Below are positions 27,129 to 37,163 of a DNA stretch of 64,000 bases, piece after piece. The first letter of the stretch is position 1. Every line of letters begins with the position of its first letter. The position numbers were made by a program, and so were the translations under genes. The stretch comes from Asticcacaulis benevestitus DSM 16100 = ATCC BAA-896 (GTDB lineage Bacteria > Pseudomonadota > Alphaproteobacteria > Caulobacterales > Caulobacteraceae), in the NCBI RefSeq assembly GCF_000376105.1, contig NZ_AQWM01000002.1, positions 248,001-312,000 of the forward strand, written 5' to 3'. The notes below the pieces were generated by a model that did not search any database, was not told the origin of the DNA, and was given only the letters and a program-made list of their open reading frames with translations.

Positions 27129-28372
27129 AGCCAGGCGTTGAACGGCAATGCGGCCAGCGCCTCGCGGCGCCAGGGGATATGCAGGGCCCGGACAGACTGC
27201 ACCGCCGCCGCACTGAGTTTCCGGCGCAGATCCGGATCGGCCGCCAGATCACGCAGATCGGAGGCCGCTGCAGGGGCGTCGGGTTCGGCCCACACCTGCG
27301 CCGGATCGCCCTTGACGAGGGTATAGCCCCCTTCCGGATCATACACCGGCACCAGGGTTGAGGGCACGAGCCTTGAATTTTCCGCCGTCATGAAATCGCA
27401 GTTGCCCGACCAGCCGGTGGCGATGACCGCCACGCCCGCCGCCATGGCCTCTGCCAGGGTCAGGCCGAAACCCTCAGAGCGGTGCAAGGATATCAGCACA
27501 TCGAAGGCGCCGATAAAGGCCTCCATGTCGCGCTCATTGAGGCGCTCATTGGTCAGGCGGATATCGTTGCGCGTCGAGACCAGGGCCAGCAGTTTATCGG
27601 CCGAGCTGCGATCGCTAACGGGATCGCTGACCTTCAGCGTCAGGCGCGCCGTGGCCGATGGTTCGGGGAAGGCCTGCTGCCACGCTTCGAGCACACCCCA
27701 CGGATTTTTGCGCACGGCCGACGACTTGGTGTCGAACAGGCTGAGCACTTCGCAGACCCCATCCTGCAGACCAAACCTCTGCCGCGCCATCTCATGACGC
27801 ATCGGGGGCGGCGTGGGCACAGGATGCGGCATGATGCGCAGGCGCGGAATGAGATCGGCACGGTTCGCTTCCGTGAAGGTGGCGATCATGGCCTCTTGCA
27901 CAAAACGGCTCGGCACCCAGACTTCATGCAGATACTCGGCGGCGAAGATCCAGCTTGCCGGCGCCTTGGGCGTTTCCCAAGCCCAGTAGGCGATGCGGTA
28001 ACGATCGGCCCAGGTGACATAATCATGCGCCATCAGCGCGACCAGAACCTCGGGGGCATTGGCGTGGATATACCACACCCCGCCCTTGCCCGGCAAAGGG
28101 GCGCCGCCGAAGACGAACTGGTCGAAACAGTCGCGCAGATCATCTTCGATGATATCGTATCCGCCGGCCTTGAAACCTTGCGCCGACAAACGGCCGCCCT
28201 GGGCGATGCCGATGGTTTCATTGAAAAAAGCGGAGACGACGAAATCACCCGACTTGGGCGCACTGTCCGCAGCCTTGGTCCAGCACGAGGATTTCAGGCG
28301 GGAAAGCCCGTTTAGCCAGCCATGAATAAGCGGCAGGCGATATTTTAAAGGGATGTGCCTCAGGCCCAGCAT
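27125..28372 (-). CDS. GT4-type (group 1) glycosyltransferase
   Basis: The 415-residue enzyme has a GT-B fold: an N-terminal domain with [11 protein letters not shown] and WAWETPKAP, and a C-terminal donor domain with [34 protein letters not shown], containing the EX7E motif of family 4. It probably adds a sugar to an envelope or exopolysaccharide acceptor. The GT61-type gene 2 kb away and glmS suggest a surface-carbohydrate neighbourhood, but no polymerase or flippase is present. Substrates are unknown. Confidence 0.85.
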   Translation of the reverse strand: MLGLRHIPLKYRLPLIHGWLNGLSRLKSSCWTKAADSAPKSGDFVVSAFFNETIGIAQGGRLSAQGFKAGGYDIIEDDLRDCFDQFVFGGAPLPGKGGVWYIHANAPEVLVALMAHDYVTWADRYRIAYWAWETPKAPASWIFAAEYLHEVWVPSRFVQEAMIATFTEANRADLIPRLRIMPHPVPTPPPMRHEMARQRFGLQDGVCEVLSLFDTKSSAVRKNPWGVLEAWQQAFPEPSATARLTLKVSDPVSDRSSADKLLALVSTRNDIRLTNERLNERDMEAFIGAFDVLISLHRSEGFGLTLAEAMAAGVAVIATGWSGNCDFMTAENSRLVPSTLVPVYDPEGGYTLVKGDPAQVWAEPDAPAAASDLRDLAADPDLRRKLSAAAVQSVRALHIPWRREALAALPFNAWL

Positions 28373-28430
28373 GACAAACGATTCGCTATGGAGAAGAGGC
28401 TAAAAGCCTATCGGCTTTCAGGGCAGAAAG

Positions 28431-28658
28431 CTACAGTCCAAGCCACTTGCGGCGTTGCGACCAGTAGGATTGAAACCGATCAGCCTGGGAGGCGTCCTCG
28501 AAGGTGACCACCTTGATCTGGTGATCGCCCATGGGATCGGAACGCACGGAGATGGAATCGGTATCGGCGATGGAGGCAGCTTCGACAAATTTGAAAAAGG
28601 CACCGAAGAAGGCATCCTGCTCGGAATCGGTATTTAAATCAAACTCTAAACTGACCAC
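28431..28658 (-). CDS. Small acidic hypothetical protein
   Basis: A 75-residue product (MVSLEFDLNTDSEQDAFFGAFFKFVEAA...SYWSQRRKWLGL) with a GTG start preceded by GAGGTG. It has no signal peptide or membrane segment. The DXN-type acidic start and aromatic-rich helix followed by beta strands suggest a small alpha/beta fold. No family recognised. It stands alone; the 28659-28935 gap behind it is AT-rich and featureless to me. Confidence 0.6.
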   Translation of the reverse strand: MVSLEFDLNTDSEQDAFFGAFFKFVEAASIADTDSISVRSDPMGDHQIKVVTFEDASQADRFQSYWSQRRKWLGL

Positions 28659-28935
28659 GCCTGCACCTCATAAGTTACGCCTGACCCTTAAGCTAGGCAT
28701 TCCGTCTTCGGAAATCGATGCAAGAACCCGGCCACAATGTCAGGCTTCTGCAAAAAATGTGCATTGCACAATGGATATAATGAACCCCATTACGGCGGCA
28801 GAGTCAAAACCTATAAACACATTCTTAACCTGTAATGGCCGCTTTGTGACCACAAAGTCGCTAAAAACAAGGATGACAGCCTTGTCCCCGGTTGCGATCA
28901 CATTTTTATAAGGACGGTTCGCGCGGCAGCCGAAT

Positions 28936-30135
28936 CTATTCCGCCGTGCTGACGCGTTTGGCGTTCGGCAGGAGCAGCTTCTTCACATTGCGCGCCGCCT
29001 GACGGATACGGTTCTCATTTTCGACCAGTCCGAGGCGGACATAGCCTTCACCGTATTCACCGAATCCCAGACCGGGCGCCACGGCGACGTGGGCTTCCTC
29101 GATCAACAACTTGGCGAATTCGATCGAGCCCATGTGTTCGAACTTCGGCGGGATCTTGGCCCAGGCAAACATCGAAGCCGGCGGCGCGGGGATATCCCAG
29201 CCGGCGCGCTTCATGGAATCGATCAGCACGTCACGACGTGACTTGTAGGTGGCGCGGATCTCGGCAACATTGTCCTGCGGGCCATTGAGCGCGGCGGCGG
29301 CGGCCACCTGGATGGGGGCAAACCCGCCGTAATCGAGATAGGACTTCACGCGGGCGAGCGCGGCGCAGATCTGGGCATTGCCGACCACCATGCCGACGCG
29401 CCAGCCGGCCATGGCGTAGGTCTTTGACAGCGAATTGATCTCGACAGAGCGTTCGATGGCGCCTTCGACCTGAAGGATCGACGGCGGCGGGTTGTCCTCA
29501 AAATAGATTTCCGAATAGGCGATATCGCTGAGCACGATCAGGTCGTGCTTTTTGGCGATACGGATGACCTCCTTGTAGAAATCAAGATCGACCCATTGCG
29601 CCGTCGGGTTTGACGGATAGGAGACGATCATGACCGAGGGAGTCGGCACCGAATGCTTGACGGCCTTCTCGATGCCCGAAAGATATTGTTCGGGGGACAG
29701 CGCCGGCACATGGCGGATAACACCGCCGGCCATCAGGAAGCCGAAGGCATGGATCGGATAGGCCGGATTGGGGCAGATGATCGTGTCACCCGGCGCCGTG
29801 ATGGCCATGGCGAGATTGGCGAAGCCTTCCTTGGAGCCCAGGGTGGCGACCACCTCGGTATCCGGATTGAGCTTGACGCCATAACGGCGGTCATAATAAC
29901 CGGCCATGGCCTTGCGCAGGCCCTGCACGCCCTTCGACACGCTGTAACCATGCGTCTTAGGCTTCTTGACCGTCTCGATCAGCTTATCGACGATATGCGG
30001 CGCGGTGGCCATGTCAGGATTGCCCATGCCGAAGTCGATGATGTCGACGCCTTCCGCTCGCAGACGCGCCTTCACCTTGTTGACTTCTTCGAAGACATAG
30101 GGAGGCAGGCGGCGGATACGGTAAAAGTCACGCAT
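28936..30135 (-). CDS. alaC: AlaC-like PLP aminotransferase (glutamate-pyruvate type)
   Basis: The class I aminotransferase matches AlaC/YfdZ from its start (FYRIRRLPPYVFEEV) through DFGMGNPDMATPH-like N-terminal residues, SYPSNPTA, DIAYSEI, and the PLP Lys in SLSKTYAMAGWRVG. The Arg binding the carboxylate is in RLGLVENENRIRQA. It would make alanine from pyruvate with glutamate; LL-diaminopimelate or other branched substrates cannot be excluded. ATG 30135 gives 399 residues; TTG 30144 adds three. Single gene, divergent from a short gene remnant. Confidence 0.85.
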   Translation of the reverse strand: MRDFYRIRRLPPYVFEEVNKVKARLRAEGVDIIDFGMGNPDMATAPHIVDKLIETVKKPKTHGYSVSKGVQGLRKAMAGYYDRRYGVKLNPDTEVVATLGSKEGFANLAMAITAPGDTIICPNPAYPIHAFGFLMAGGVIRHVPALSPEQYLSGIEKAVKHSVPTPSVMIVSYPSNPTAQWVDLDFYKEVIRIAKKHDLIVLSDIAYSEIYFEDNPPPSILQVEGAIERSVEINSLSKTYAMAGWRVGMVVGNAQICAALARVKSYLDYGGFAPIQVAAAAALNGPQDNVAEIRATYKSRRDVLIDSMKRAGWDIPAPPASMFAWAKIPPKFEHMGSIEFAKLLIEEAHVAVAPGLGFGEYGEGYVRLGLVENENRIRQAARNVKKLLLPNAKRVSTAE

Positions 30136-30314
30136 GACGAACAAGGGGCCTTATGACAGGAGGGATGGGAAGCGTCATATGGCGCATCACGTTTCGTTTG
30201 TCATCCCATCAGGGCCATTTTTTTCGGAATATTTTGCACAAATGTCGGAAAATTTCCGAACTCAACCGTTTGTAAACTGACCGCTACTGAGTTTTTACGC
30301 CCGCCGAAAGATGA

Positions 30315-30452
30315 CCATGCCTCAGTGCCAGCGCCCTCGGCGGTATCCTGCGCGAACGCGGTCTGGAATTCCGCACCTTCATAAGGGAAACCGATATCGT
30401 GGCGCGCACCATGCCGGTTAGCAGCGACCGCGTGCGCGTCCTGCCGTCTTAA
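30315..30452 (+). pseudogene. 3' remnant of an unidentified gene
   Basis: A 45-codon open stretch after a TGA at 30312-30314 reads ...ALGGILRERGLEFRTF...DIVARTMP then VSSDRVRVLPS and a TAA at 30450-30452. It has no start with a ribosome site, yet codon use and an orderly amphipathic pattern look coding. The D-x-V...DR-x-V spacing weakly recalls I78-type protease inhibitors. Its stop overlaps the convergent glycosyltransferase gene by four bases. Confidence 0.4.
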
Positions 30453-31591
30453 CCGATCTTCGTCAGCACCTCATCGACGGTTACGCTGAAATTCTGCCGC
30501 GCGGCCTCATCCGATCCCAGAACATAGTCATAGGTCCAGCCGTTTTGCGACGCCATGTGCAGATAGGTTGTCTTGCGTGCGTCGTTCGGGAAGATCTCAA
30601 CTATATGACCTCCCTCACCCCACATCAGGTTGGTCAGGCCGGCGCCATGCACCGAAACGATCTGGCCGGCGCGCTGGAAAAGCGCAATCTGCTCCAGGGG
30701 GCGCGACCATTCCAGCTCCCATGCCGCGAAGCCTCTGGTCGCAAGCGCCGCCTGCAATTCCGACTGATTGAGCAGATTGCGCAGGCGGGTTCTGGAGCGG
30801 GGAATAAACACCTTGTCCGGCACCTTGATATGGGCGGTCTTGCGCGCGACGGCCTCCGACAGCAGCCGCAGTTCATCGCGGAAAGCATAGGCGTGTTCGG
30901 TGTGATAGGCCTTAGACTTGGCCCATAGATAGCGCGCGGCCATCACCGTATCGCCATCGCCGACCTTCATCAGCCGCGCTTCAATGCCTTGCTCGCGCAG
31001 GGTTCCGATCAGGACATCAAGCATGGGATAGTCATGATTGACCACGAAGGTAACCGGGCCAGAAAGACGGTCAGGGTGACGCAGCAAGGCCGCCATGACC
31101 GGCATCACATAATCGACCATCAGGTGGTAATAGTTCTTGATCCGTGGAATCGCCGTCACCAGCCCTGCCACAGGCACCGGCGGTTTGAAAGACAGCGACG
31201 GATAGGTGATACCCCAGGGAATACTGTCGGCTTTGTCGCTGACAATCCGGGCTGTCTCGCTGCGGATCGGAAACAGGGTATGGCCCACCAGGCGGACGTT
31301 TTCCAGGATCGCCGTGTCGAGCATGACGGCATCGGCCGCCACACCCGGATTGTAGCTCTCGACATTGTTGACCATCAAGGTCTTGAAGGTCGGCGCATAG
31401 ACCGGCTGATCGAGCCGCATCGGTCGGCCTGTATGCTCAAAGCTTTGCCCAGGCGGCAAGGTTTCGGTCAGGGAATAATAGCGGATAGCGCGCGTCAAAG
31501 ACGGCGCTCTGGCCTCAAGCCCGCCGAAAATCTTTCCGAGGCGAGGCTTGATATCCAAAGCCTGCTTCCATTCGGCACGCCCTCTGGCCAT
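30449..31591 (-). CDS. GT61-family (DUF563) glycosyltransferase
   Basis: The 380-residue protein has the GT61 landmarks NYYHLMVDYVMPVMAALL, IPRSRTRLRNLLNQSEL, and VSVHGAGLTNLMWGEGGHIVEIFPN. Family members move xylose, GlcNAc or other sugars; in bacteria they often act in capsule or LPS assembly. No signal peptide is seen, so it probably works at the cytoplasmic face. The gene is single, 87 bases from glmS on the same strand. Confidence 0.85.
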   Translation of the reverse strand: MARGRAEWKQALDIKPRLGKIFGGLEARAPSLTRAIRYYSLTETLPPGQSFEHTGRPMRLDQPVYAPTFKTLMVNNVESYNPGVAADAVMLDTAILENVRLVGHTLFPIRSETARIVSDKADSIPWGITYPSLSFKPPVPVAGLVTAIPRIKNYYHLMVDYVMPVMAALLRHPDRLSGPVTFVVNHDYPMLDVLIGTLREQGIEARLMKVGDGDTVMAARYLWAKSKAYHTEHAYAFRDELRLLSEAVARKTAHIKVPDKVFIPRSRTRLRNLLNQSELQAALATRGFAAWELEWSRPLEQIALFQRAGQIVSVHGAGLTNLMWGEGGHIVEIFPNDARKTTYLHMASQNGWTYDYVLGSDEAARQNFSVTVDEVLTKIG

Positions 31592-31677
31592 GAACCGTTA
31601 ACTCCACTTCGTGGGGCTGAGTACATCGACTTCAGGCATAATTCAAGGCATCGCGCCCTATAGGCTGCAAGGCTTTC

Positions 31678-33516
31678 CTATTCTACGGTCACCGACTTGG
31701 CGAGATTGCGCGGCTGGTCGACATCGGTGCCCTTATGGACAGCGGTATGATAGGCCAGTAGCTGGATCGGCACGGAATAAACCAGCGCGGCGATAAACGG
31801 ATCACAGTCGGGCGCCTTGATCACCTTCAGCGACTTGGCCGCGTCGCCGGACAGGGTCGGCACCTTGCCCGGCACATTGGTGATCATGATGACACGGCCG
31901 CCGCGCGCCGCCACTTCCTGCACATTGGAGGCCGTCTTTTCGAACAGGTCGTCATCGGGGGCGATGACCACCACCGGCGTCTTTTCGTCGATCAGGGCGA
32001 TGGGACCATGCTTCAGTTCGCCGGCGGCATAGCCCTCGGCGTGAATATAGCTGATCTCCTTGAGCTTAAGCGCGCCTTCGAGCGCCAGCGGGTACATGTC
32101 GCCGCGGCCGAGATAGATGACATCGCGCGCCTTCGACAGCTCATAGGTCATGCGCACGATGTCGGCGTTCATGCCCAGGGCTTCGGCGATCAGGCCCGGG
32201 GATTCGAGCAGGGTCTGGACGTAATGGGCTTCCTGCGCCTTCGTGATGCGACCGCGCTGGGCGGCCGCGCAAACGACCAGTGACAACAGGGCCGAGAGCT
32301 GGGCGGTGAAGGCCTTGGTCGAGGCGACGCCGATTTCCGGACCGGCATGGGTGGGCCACAGAAGATCGGCCTCGCGCGCCATGGTCGAGGTGTGGACATT
32401 GACCACGGCGGCGGTCATCAAGCCCTGATCCTTGCACCAGCGCAAGGCCGCCAGGGTATCGGCGGTTTCGCCCGATTGCGACACGGCGATGGCCAGCGTG
32501 CCCGGCGTCATGGCCGGGGTGCGATAACGGAATTCTGACGCGACCTCGACATCGACCGGCAGGCCGGCGATCTTCTCAAAGGCATAGCGGGCGATCGAGC
32601 CGGCATAGTAGGCGGTGCCGCAGGCGATGATCTGGAGGCGTGTGATCTTGGAAAAATCGATACCGGCCTTGATATCGGCGCGCACCGATTGCGCCACCGG
32701 ATCGAGATAGGCGGAAAAAGTGCGCTGGCAGCTTTCCGGCTGCTCATGCACTTCCTTTTCCATGAAGTGACGGAAAGACCCCTTTTCGACGAGCGCGGCG
32801 GAGGCCGAAACCGTGACGATGGGGCGATTGACCAGAAAACCGCCGGCATCGCGCACCTCGGCCGAAGCCTTATGCAGGATCACCCAGTCACCTTCTTCAA
32901 GATAGGTGACGCGCTGGGTGAAAGGCCCGACCGCTAGAGCGTCGGAACCGAGATACATTTCATCCTCGCCCCAGCCAATAACGAGCGGCGATCCACGACG
33001 GGCGCCGAGCAGAGTGTCAGATTCGCCGCTGACCAGCACCGCCAGGGCATAGGCGCCGTGAAGCTGATAGAGCACCGACTTGAAGGCGTCTTTCAGTTTC
33101 AGGCCGGATTGCAGGGCGCTATCAAGCAGATGGGCGATGACCTCGGTATCGGTGTCGGATTCAAACACCTGCCCCTGCGCTTTCAGGCCGGCCTTCAGTT
33201 CGGCATAGTTCTCGATGATGCCGTTATGGACGAGCGTCACCTTGCCATAGCTGTGCGGGTGGGCGTTGGCGACGGTCGGCGCGCCGTGCGTGGCCCAGCG
33301 TGTGTGGCCGATGCCGGTCGTGCCCGCGACCGGCTGCTCGGCGATGACCGCTTCGAGATTGCGGATCTTGCCGGCGGCGCGGCGGCGCTCAGGCCCTGCC
33401 TCCGTCTGTACGGCGATGCCGGCGGAATCGTAACCGCGATACTCAAGGCGCCGCAAGGATTCCAACAGACGCGGGGCGACAGGTTCGCGGCCGATAATAC
33501 CGATGATTCCGCACAT
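31678..33516 (-). CDS. glmS: Glutamine-fructose-6-phosphate aminotransferase GlmS
   Basis: The 612-residue enzyme makes glucosamine-6-phosphate, the entry to UDP-GlcNAc for peptidoglycan and LPS. The nucleophile Cys2 heads the glutaminase domain (MCGIIGIIG, RRLEYRGYDSAGIA). Two SIS domains bind fructose-6-phosphate (SQSGETADTLAAL, TKAFTAQLSALL), and the C-terminus KSVTVE is canonical. It diverges from the HTH-glmM gene, whose product isomerises GlmS's product, across a 277-base AT-rich gap with a possible operator. No glmS ribozyme is visible. Confidence 0.97.
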   Translation of the reverse strand: MCGIIGIIGREPVAPRLLESLRRLEYRGYDSAGIAVQTEAGPERRRAAGKIRNLEAVIAEQPVAGTTGIGHTRWATHGAPTVANAHPHSYGKVTLVHNGIIENYAELKAGLKAQGQVFESDTDTEVIAHLLDSALQSGLKLKDAFKSVLYQLHGAYALAVLVSGESDTLLGARRGSPLVIGWGEDEMYLGSDALAVGPFTQRVTYLEEGDWVILHKASAEVRDAGGFLVNRPIVTVSASAALVEKGSFRHFMEKEVHEQPESCQRTFSAYLDPVAQSVRADIKAGIDFSKITRLQIIACGTAYYAGSIARYAFEKIAGLPVDVEVASEFRYRTPAMTPGTLAIAVSQSGETADTLAALRWCKDQGLMTAAVVNVHTSTMAREADLLWPTHAGPEIGVASTKAFTAQLSALLSLVVCAAAQRGRITKAQEAHYVQTLLESPGLIAEALGMNADIVRMTYELSKARDVIYLGRGDMYPLALEGALKLKEISYIHAEGYAAGELKHGPIALIDEKTPVVVIAPDDDLFEKTASNVQEVAARGGRVIMITNVPGKVPTLSGDAAKSLKVIKAPDCDPFIAALVYSVPIQLLAYHTAVHKGTDVDQPRNLAKSVTVE

Positions 33517-33722
33517 GAGACAGGTTCCTTTTCGCCAGCTTCGGCAATTTGCGATTTTGAAATAGCACGTTTTAAATTGAATTGCTATAAAATGGTATTA
33601 CTAAAAATTGCCGTCACACGCGCCAAATTCGCCATAAAGCGCTCATTAACCTATCATATTTACAGTTTGCGCACCAAATGATGCAAAATTTTAACGCCGA
33701 CAGATGATTGCCAGTCGCATTA

Positions 33723-33740
33723 TGCAATAAATTAATTGCA
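33723..33740. promoter_or_regulatory. Palindrome between glmS and HTH-glmM
   Basis: TGCAAT-AAATTA-ATTGCA is a perfect inverted repeat 53 bases before the HTH-glmM start. TGCAAAAT also occurs directly repeated at 33682-33689 and 33738-33745. These are candidate sites for the HTH fused to GlmM (inference). Confidence 0.4.
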
Positions 33741-33793
33741 AAATGCCCTTCATCGGCCTATGGAACACGCGACAGAGCGAAAAAGGAGCGGAT

Positions 33794-35419
33794 ATGATCG
33801 AGAGCAAATGGGAGAAACTGCAGAGCGCGGTCAACGCCTCGGGCATTTCGATCAAGGACGTGGCGGAGGCCGCCTCCATCGCCCAGAGCAGCATTTTCCG
33901 CGCCATGAACGGCTCCACCAAGGCGCCGCGCCCGGAAACCGTCGATAAGCTGGAAGCCGCCTTTATCGCCCTCGTCACGCAAAAGATCGCCGACTACCGC
34001 CAGGCCATGTCGCTTTACGGCTACAACCCTATCCGCAACCGCAACGAAGAGATGGCCACCCACATGTCCGCCATGACCCAGACCCGCAAATATTTCGGCA
34101 CCGACGGCATCCGCGGTCAGGCCAACACCTTCCCGATGACCGCCGAGGTCGCCTACCGCGTCGGCATGGCCGCCGGCAAGATGTTCATGTCGGACAGTGA
34201 CCGCCGCCATCTGGTCGTCATCGGCAAGGACACCCGCCTGTCGGGCTATATGATCGAGCCGGCTCTGGTGGCCGGCTTCACGAGCGTGGGCATGGATGTG
34301 CGCCTGTTCGGCCCCCTGCCGACGCCCGGCGTGGCGATGATGACCCGCTCGATGCGCGCCGACCTCGGCGTCATGATCTCGGCCTCGCATAACGCCTTCG
34401 CCGACAATGGCATTAAACTCTTCGGCCCCGATGGCTACAAGCTCTCCGATGACGTCGAGCTGGCCATCGAAGCCCGCATGGATGGCAATATCCTGTCCGG
34501 CGTCGCCGATCCGGCCAAGCTCGGCCGCGTCGCTCGTGTCGATGACGCCCAGTGGCGCTATGTCGAAATCACCAAGGCCACCTTCCCCCGCCACCTGACC
34601 CTGAACGGCCTGCGCATCGTGCTCGATTGCGCCAATGGCGCCGCCTACAAGGTGGCCCCGCTGGCCCTATACGAACTGGGCGCCGAGGTCTTCCCGATCG
34701 GCGTCACGCCCGATGGCATCAACATCAATGAAAAGTGCGGCTCCACCCAGCCCGCCGCCATGGCGCAGAAGGTTAAGGAACTGCGCGCCGATATCGGCAT
34801 CGCGCTCGATGGCGACGCTGACCGGCTTGTGATCTGCGACGAAAACGGCACCATCGTCGACGGCGACCAGATCATGGCCATCATCGCCGGTAACTGGGCG
34901 AAGAAGGGCCTGCTCAAGGGCGGCGGCCTCGTCGCCACCGTCATGTCGAACCTCGGCCTCGAGCGCTTCATGGACAAGCAGGGCCTCAAGCTGGAACGCG
35001 CCAAGGTGGGCGATCGCTATGTCATGGAAAAGATGCGCGAAGGCGGCTTCAATCTCGGCGGCGAACAATCCGGTCACGTCATCCTGCACGATCACGCCAC
35101 CACCGGCGATGGCCTGATGGCGGCCCTGCAGGTGCTGGCCGTGCTGGTCGAGCAGCAAAAGCCGATGAGCGAACTCGGCAAGCAGTTCGACACCGTACCG
35201 CAACTTCTGAAAAATGTGAAATATACCGGCGCCAACCCGATGGAACTGGACAGCGTCAAACAGGCGATCAAGGCCGGCGAAGAGGCCCTGAAAGGCACCG
35301 GCCGCGTGCTGGTGCGCCCCTCCGGCACCGAACCCCTGATCCGCGTCATGGCGGAAGGCGATGACGCCGATCAGGTCAAGTCGGTGGTCAATTCGATCAT
35401 CGACGCTATCAAAGGATAA
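33794..35419 (+). CDS. glmM: Phosphoglucosamine mutase GlmM with an N-terminal Cro/CI-type HTH domain
   Basis: ATG 33794, behind AAAAGGAG at 33781-33788, starts a 541-residue product. Residues about 1-65 form a Xre-like helix-turn-helix ([24 protein letters not shown]) and about 25 linker residues follow. Then complete GlmM begins ([12 protein letters not shown]), with the phosphoserine loop [14 protein letters not shown], metal site DGDADR and phosphate-binding [11 protein letters not shown]. GlmM alone is about 445 residues. Internal ATGs at 34052, 34064 and 34073 lack a good ribosome site but could start plain GlmM. The enzyme converts glucosamine-6-phosphate to glucosamine-1-phosphate after phosphorylation of its Ser. 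The HTH suggests transcription control; that is inference. Confidence 0.9.
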   Translation: MIESKWEKLQSAVNASGISIKDVAEAASIAQSSIFRAMNGSTKAPRPETVDKLEAAFIALVTQKIADYRQAMSLYGYNPIRNRNEEMATHMSAMTQTRKYFGTDGIRGQANTFPMTAEVAYRVGMAAGKMFMSDSDRRHLVVIGKDTRLSGYMIEPALVAGFTSVGMDVRLFGPLPTPGVAMMTRSMRADLGVMISASHNAFADNGIKLFGPDGYKLSDDVELAIEARMDGNILSGVADPAKLGRVARVDDAQWRYVEITKATFPRHLTLNGLRIVLDCANGAAYKVAPLALYELGAEVFPIGVTPDGININEKCGSTQPAAMAQKVKELRADIGIALDGDADRLVICDENGTIVDGDQIMAIIAGNWAKKGLLKGGGLVATVMSNLGLERFMDKQGLKLERAKVGDRYVMEKMREGGFNLGGEQSGHVILHDHATTGDGLMAALQVLAVLVEQQKPMSELGKQFDTVPQLLKNVKYTGANPMELDSVKQAIKAGEEALKGTGRVLVRPSGTEPLIRVMAEGDDADQVKSVVNSIIDAIKG

Positions 35420-35422
35420 GTC

Positions 35423-35440
35423 GCAGGGACAAGTCCCTGC
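35423..35440 (+). terminator. Stop-proximal hairpin after glmM
   Basis: GCAGGGAC-aa-GTCCCTGC follows the TAA closely and leads into ACCCATAACTCGACGG, near identical to the tail after the response regulator gene. Confidence 0.55.
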
Positions 35441-35455
35441 ACCCATAACTCGACG

Positions 35456-35704
35456 GTGATTGCCAATATTATAGATCACCGTATGCGGAAATATCGCTGG
35501 AAAAGTGTCCAAGCTGTTATTGAAGCCGTGTGGCATGATAATGCGTGCCCAAATTCTGATCAGGCTGAAGTCGGCAATGAACAATTAGAATCTTATGTTC
35601 AGTGTGATAGCCGTGACAGCATATCCGTAAGTGAAGCTACTAGCTGGGCGCATGAGCAAATTTGTCCCGTTACACTTTACCTTTATGATGAAGTAACAAA
35701 TTGA
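35456..35704 (+). CDS. Small hypothetical protein, lower GC than neighbours
   Basis: An 82-residue product (GTG start; ATG 35483 would give 73) reading MRKYRWKSVQAVIEAVW..., EQLESYVQCDSRDSISVSEATSWAHEQ and a final VTLYLYDEVTN. The base composition is clearly more AT-rich than the flanking genes, suggesting acquisition. No signal or membrane segment. I do not recognise a family. The stretch 35705-35798 after it shows no feature. Confidence 0.5.
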   Translation: MIANIIDHRMRKYRWKSVQAVIEAVWHDNACPNSDQAEVGNEQLESYVQCDSRDSISVSEATSWAHEQICPVTLYLYDEVTN

Positions 35705-35798
35705 CAGCTACTTTTCTCAACAATTCCCTTATGGAAGGCTTAGTTCCTTTCTTCTCCGACTCGATTAAGAGGGAGAAGGTTGGGAAGTGGCTTTTTTC

Positions 35799-37004
35799 TC
35801 AGAGATAGCTCAGCCACCAATTCCGGTGACGCATCCGGTAACGCGCATAGGCGTTCGATATCGGATAGAGCAGCACCAGAATGGCCAGCCAGACGCCATA
35901 GACCGCCGGCAGGGTCAGGCCATAGGCATCGGCCGCCAGACGCGACGGATCACCGAGGAAATTGGTGAAATGCGCCGGCGGTATGCCTTGCGCCAAACCG
36001 ACCAGAATGGCCGCCACATGCACCATATAGATGTGCAGCAGATAGGTCAGAAAGGGCGTGCGCCCGAAGGCCAGCAGCGGTGCCTGAAACAGCTTTGGCA
36101 GATGCGTCAGGGCCAGCAGAAGGCACATGGCCAGACCCAGCGTGATCAGGGTGTAATCGAGCGACGGCGGATATTTCGAGACTTTCAGAATATCCATCAG
36201 CATCAGGCCGGGATTGGCCTGCCACGCCCAGGCTTGCGGCTCGCCATAGAGATTGGGCAGGCGCAGGATCAGGAACAGCAGGATCAGCCCCGCCGCCAGC
36301 AGGGTGATGGCGCGGCGGCGCGACAAGTCTTCCATAGCGAAAATCGGCCCCAGTCCGTAGCCCAGACACATGATGCCAAACCATGGAATGACCGGATAGA
36401 CGCTCATGCCCGGCACGACGCCGAGCCCGCCGGGCTGCATCCCCAACCGCCACAGAATCTGGCCGGTCGCGGTCAGGCTGTCCATGCTGACGCCGGCCAG
36501 CAGGCCATGTCCGGCCACGATCACAATGCCCAGCAGCAGGATAACACGCGATGGCAGCCACACCAGTGCGGCCAGCGCGATCATGCTCACCCCCATGGCG
36601 AAGATGATCTGCAGGAAAAAGAACGGCACGGCGAAATTGAAACCGAAGCTGATCAGGCTGATTTCGAGCACCACCAGCCACAGCCCGCGCGTCAGCAGAA
36701 AGCGCGACAGTGGCCAGCCAGTCTTACCGCGCGCCGCCTGCAGGAAGATCGAAACGCCCGCCAGAAAGGTGAAGGTCGGGGCGCACAGGTGGGTGATCCA
36801 GCGCGTGAAAAAGAGGAGCGGTGTCGTCTTGTCGAGATCGAGCGGATCGAAGGCCAGCGCGCCCAGGTGCATGTAATCGCGCGTGTGATCGAGCACCATC
36901 AGCACGATCACCAGTCCGCGCAAAAGGTCGATCATATCGAGCCTTCGCGCCGCATCGGTCCGGATCGGCCCTGTCGCGGTGTCGGCTAGCAGGTCTTCGC
37001 TCAT
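35799..37004 (-). CDS. DUF1624/HGSNAT-type multispanning membrane protein
   Basis: A 401-residue integral membrane protein with about 10 helices. The start region RRLDMIDLLRGLVIVLMVLDHTRDYMH has the conserved D-x-x-R-G and the His of the heparan-alpha-glucosaminide acetyltransferase-like family; APTFTFLAGVSIFLQAARGK and LHIYMVHV follow. Related proteins move acyl groups across membranes. GGGGGA before ATG 37004 favours that start over ATG 37019. It is divergent from the following TPR gene. Confidence 0.8.
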   Translation of the reverse strand: MSEDLLADTATGPIRTDAARRLDMIDLLRGLVIVLMVLDHTRDYMHLGALAFDPLDLDKTTPLLFFTRWITHLCAPTFTFLAGVSIFLQAARGKTGWPLSRFLLTRGLWLVVLEISLISFGFNFAVPFFFLQIIFAMGVSMIALAALVWLPSRVILLLGIVIVAGHGLLAGVSMDSLTATGQILWRLGMQPGGLGVVPGMSVYPVIPWFGIMCLGYGLGPIFAMEDLSRRRAITLLAAGLILLFLILRLPNLYGEPQAWAWQANPGLMLMDILKVSKYPPSLDYTLITLGLAMCLLLALTHLPKLFQAPLLAFGRTPFLTYLLHIYMVHVAAILVGLAQGIPPAHFTNFLGDPSRLAADAYGLTLPAVYGVWLAILVLLYPISNAYARYRMRHRNWWLSYL

Positions 37005-37163
37005 CACGGCATCCCCCATCGGATATCGCGGTCACTTTATCGCAAAGGTTAATCTTGGCAAGCGCGTGAATGGGCAGATATCGAGCGCACCCTCCCGATC
37101 GTCAGCGCTTGCAGTTTTCGCGCCATGCGGGTACGATTATGCCCAAAGAGGGGAAGCGACCAC

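Noticed and set aside
33517-33793. Possible glmS ribozyme or riboswitch upstream of glmS
   Set aside because: No conserved core seen; AT-rich promoter-like sequence only.
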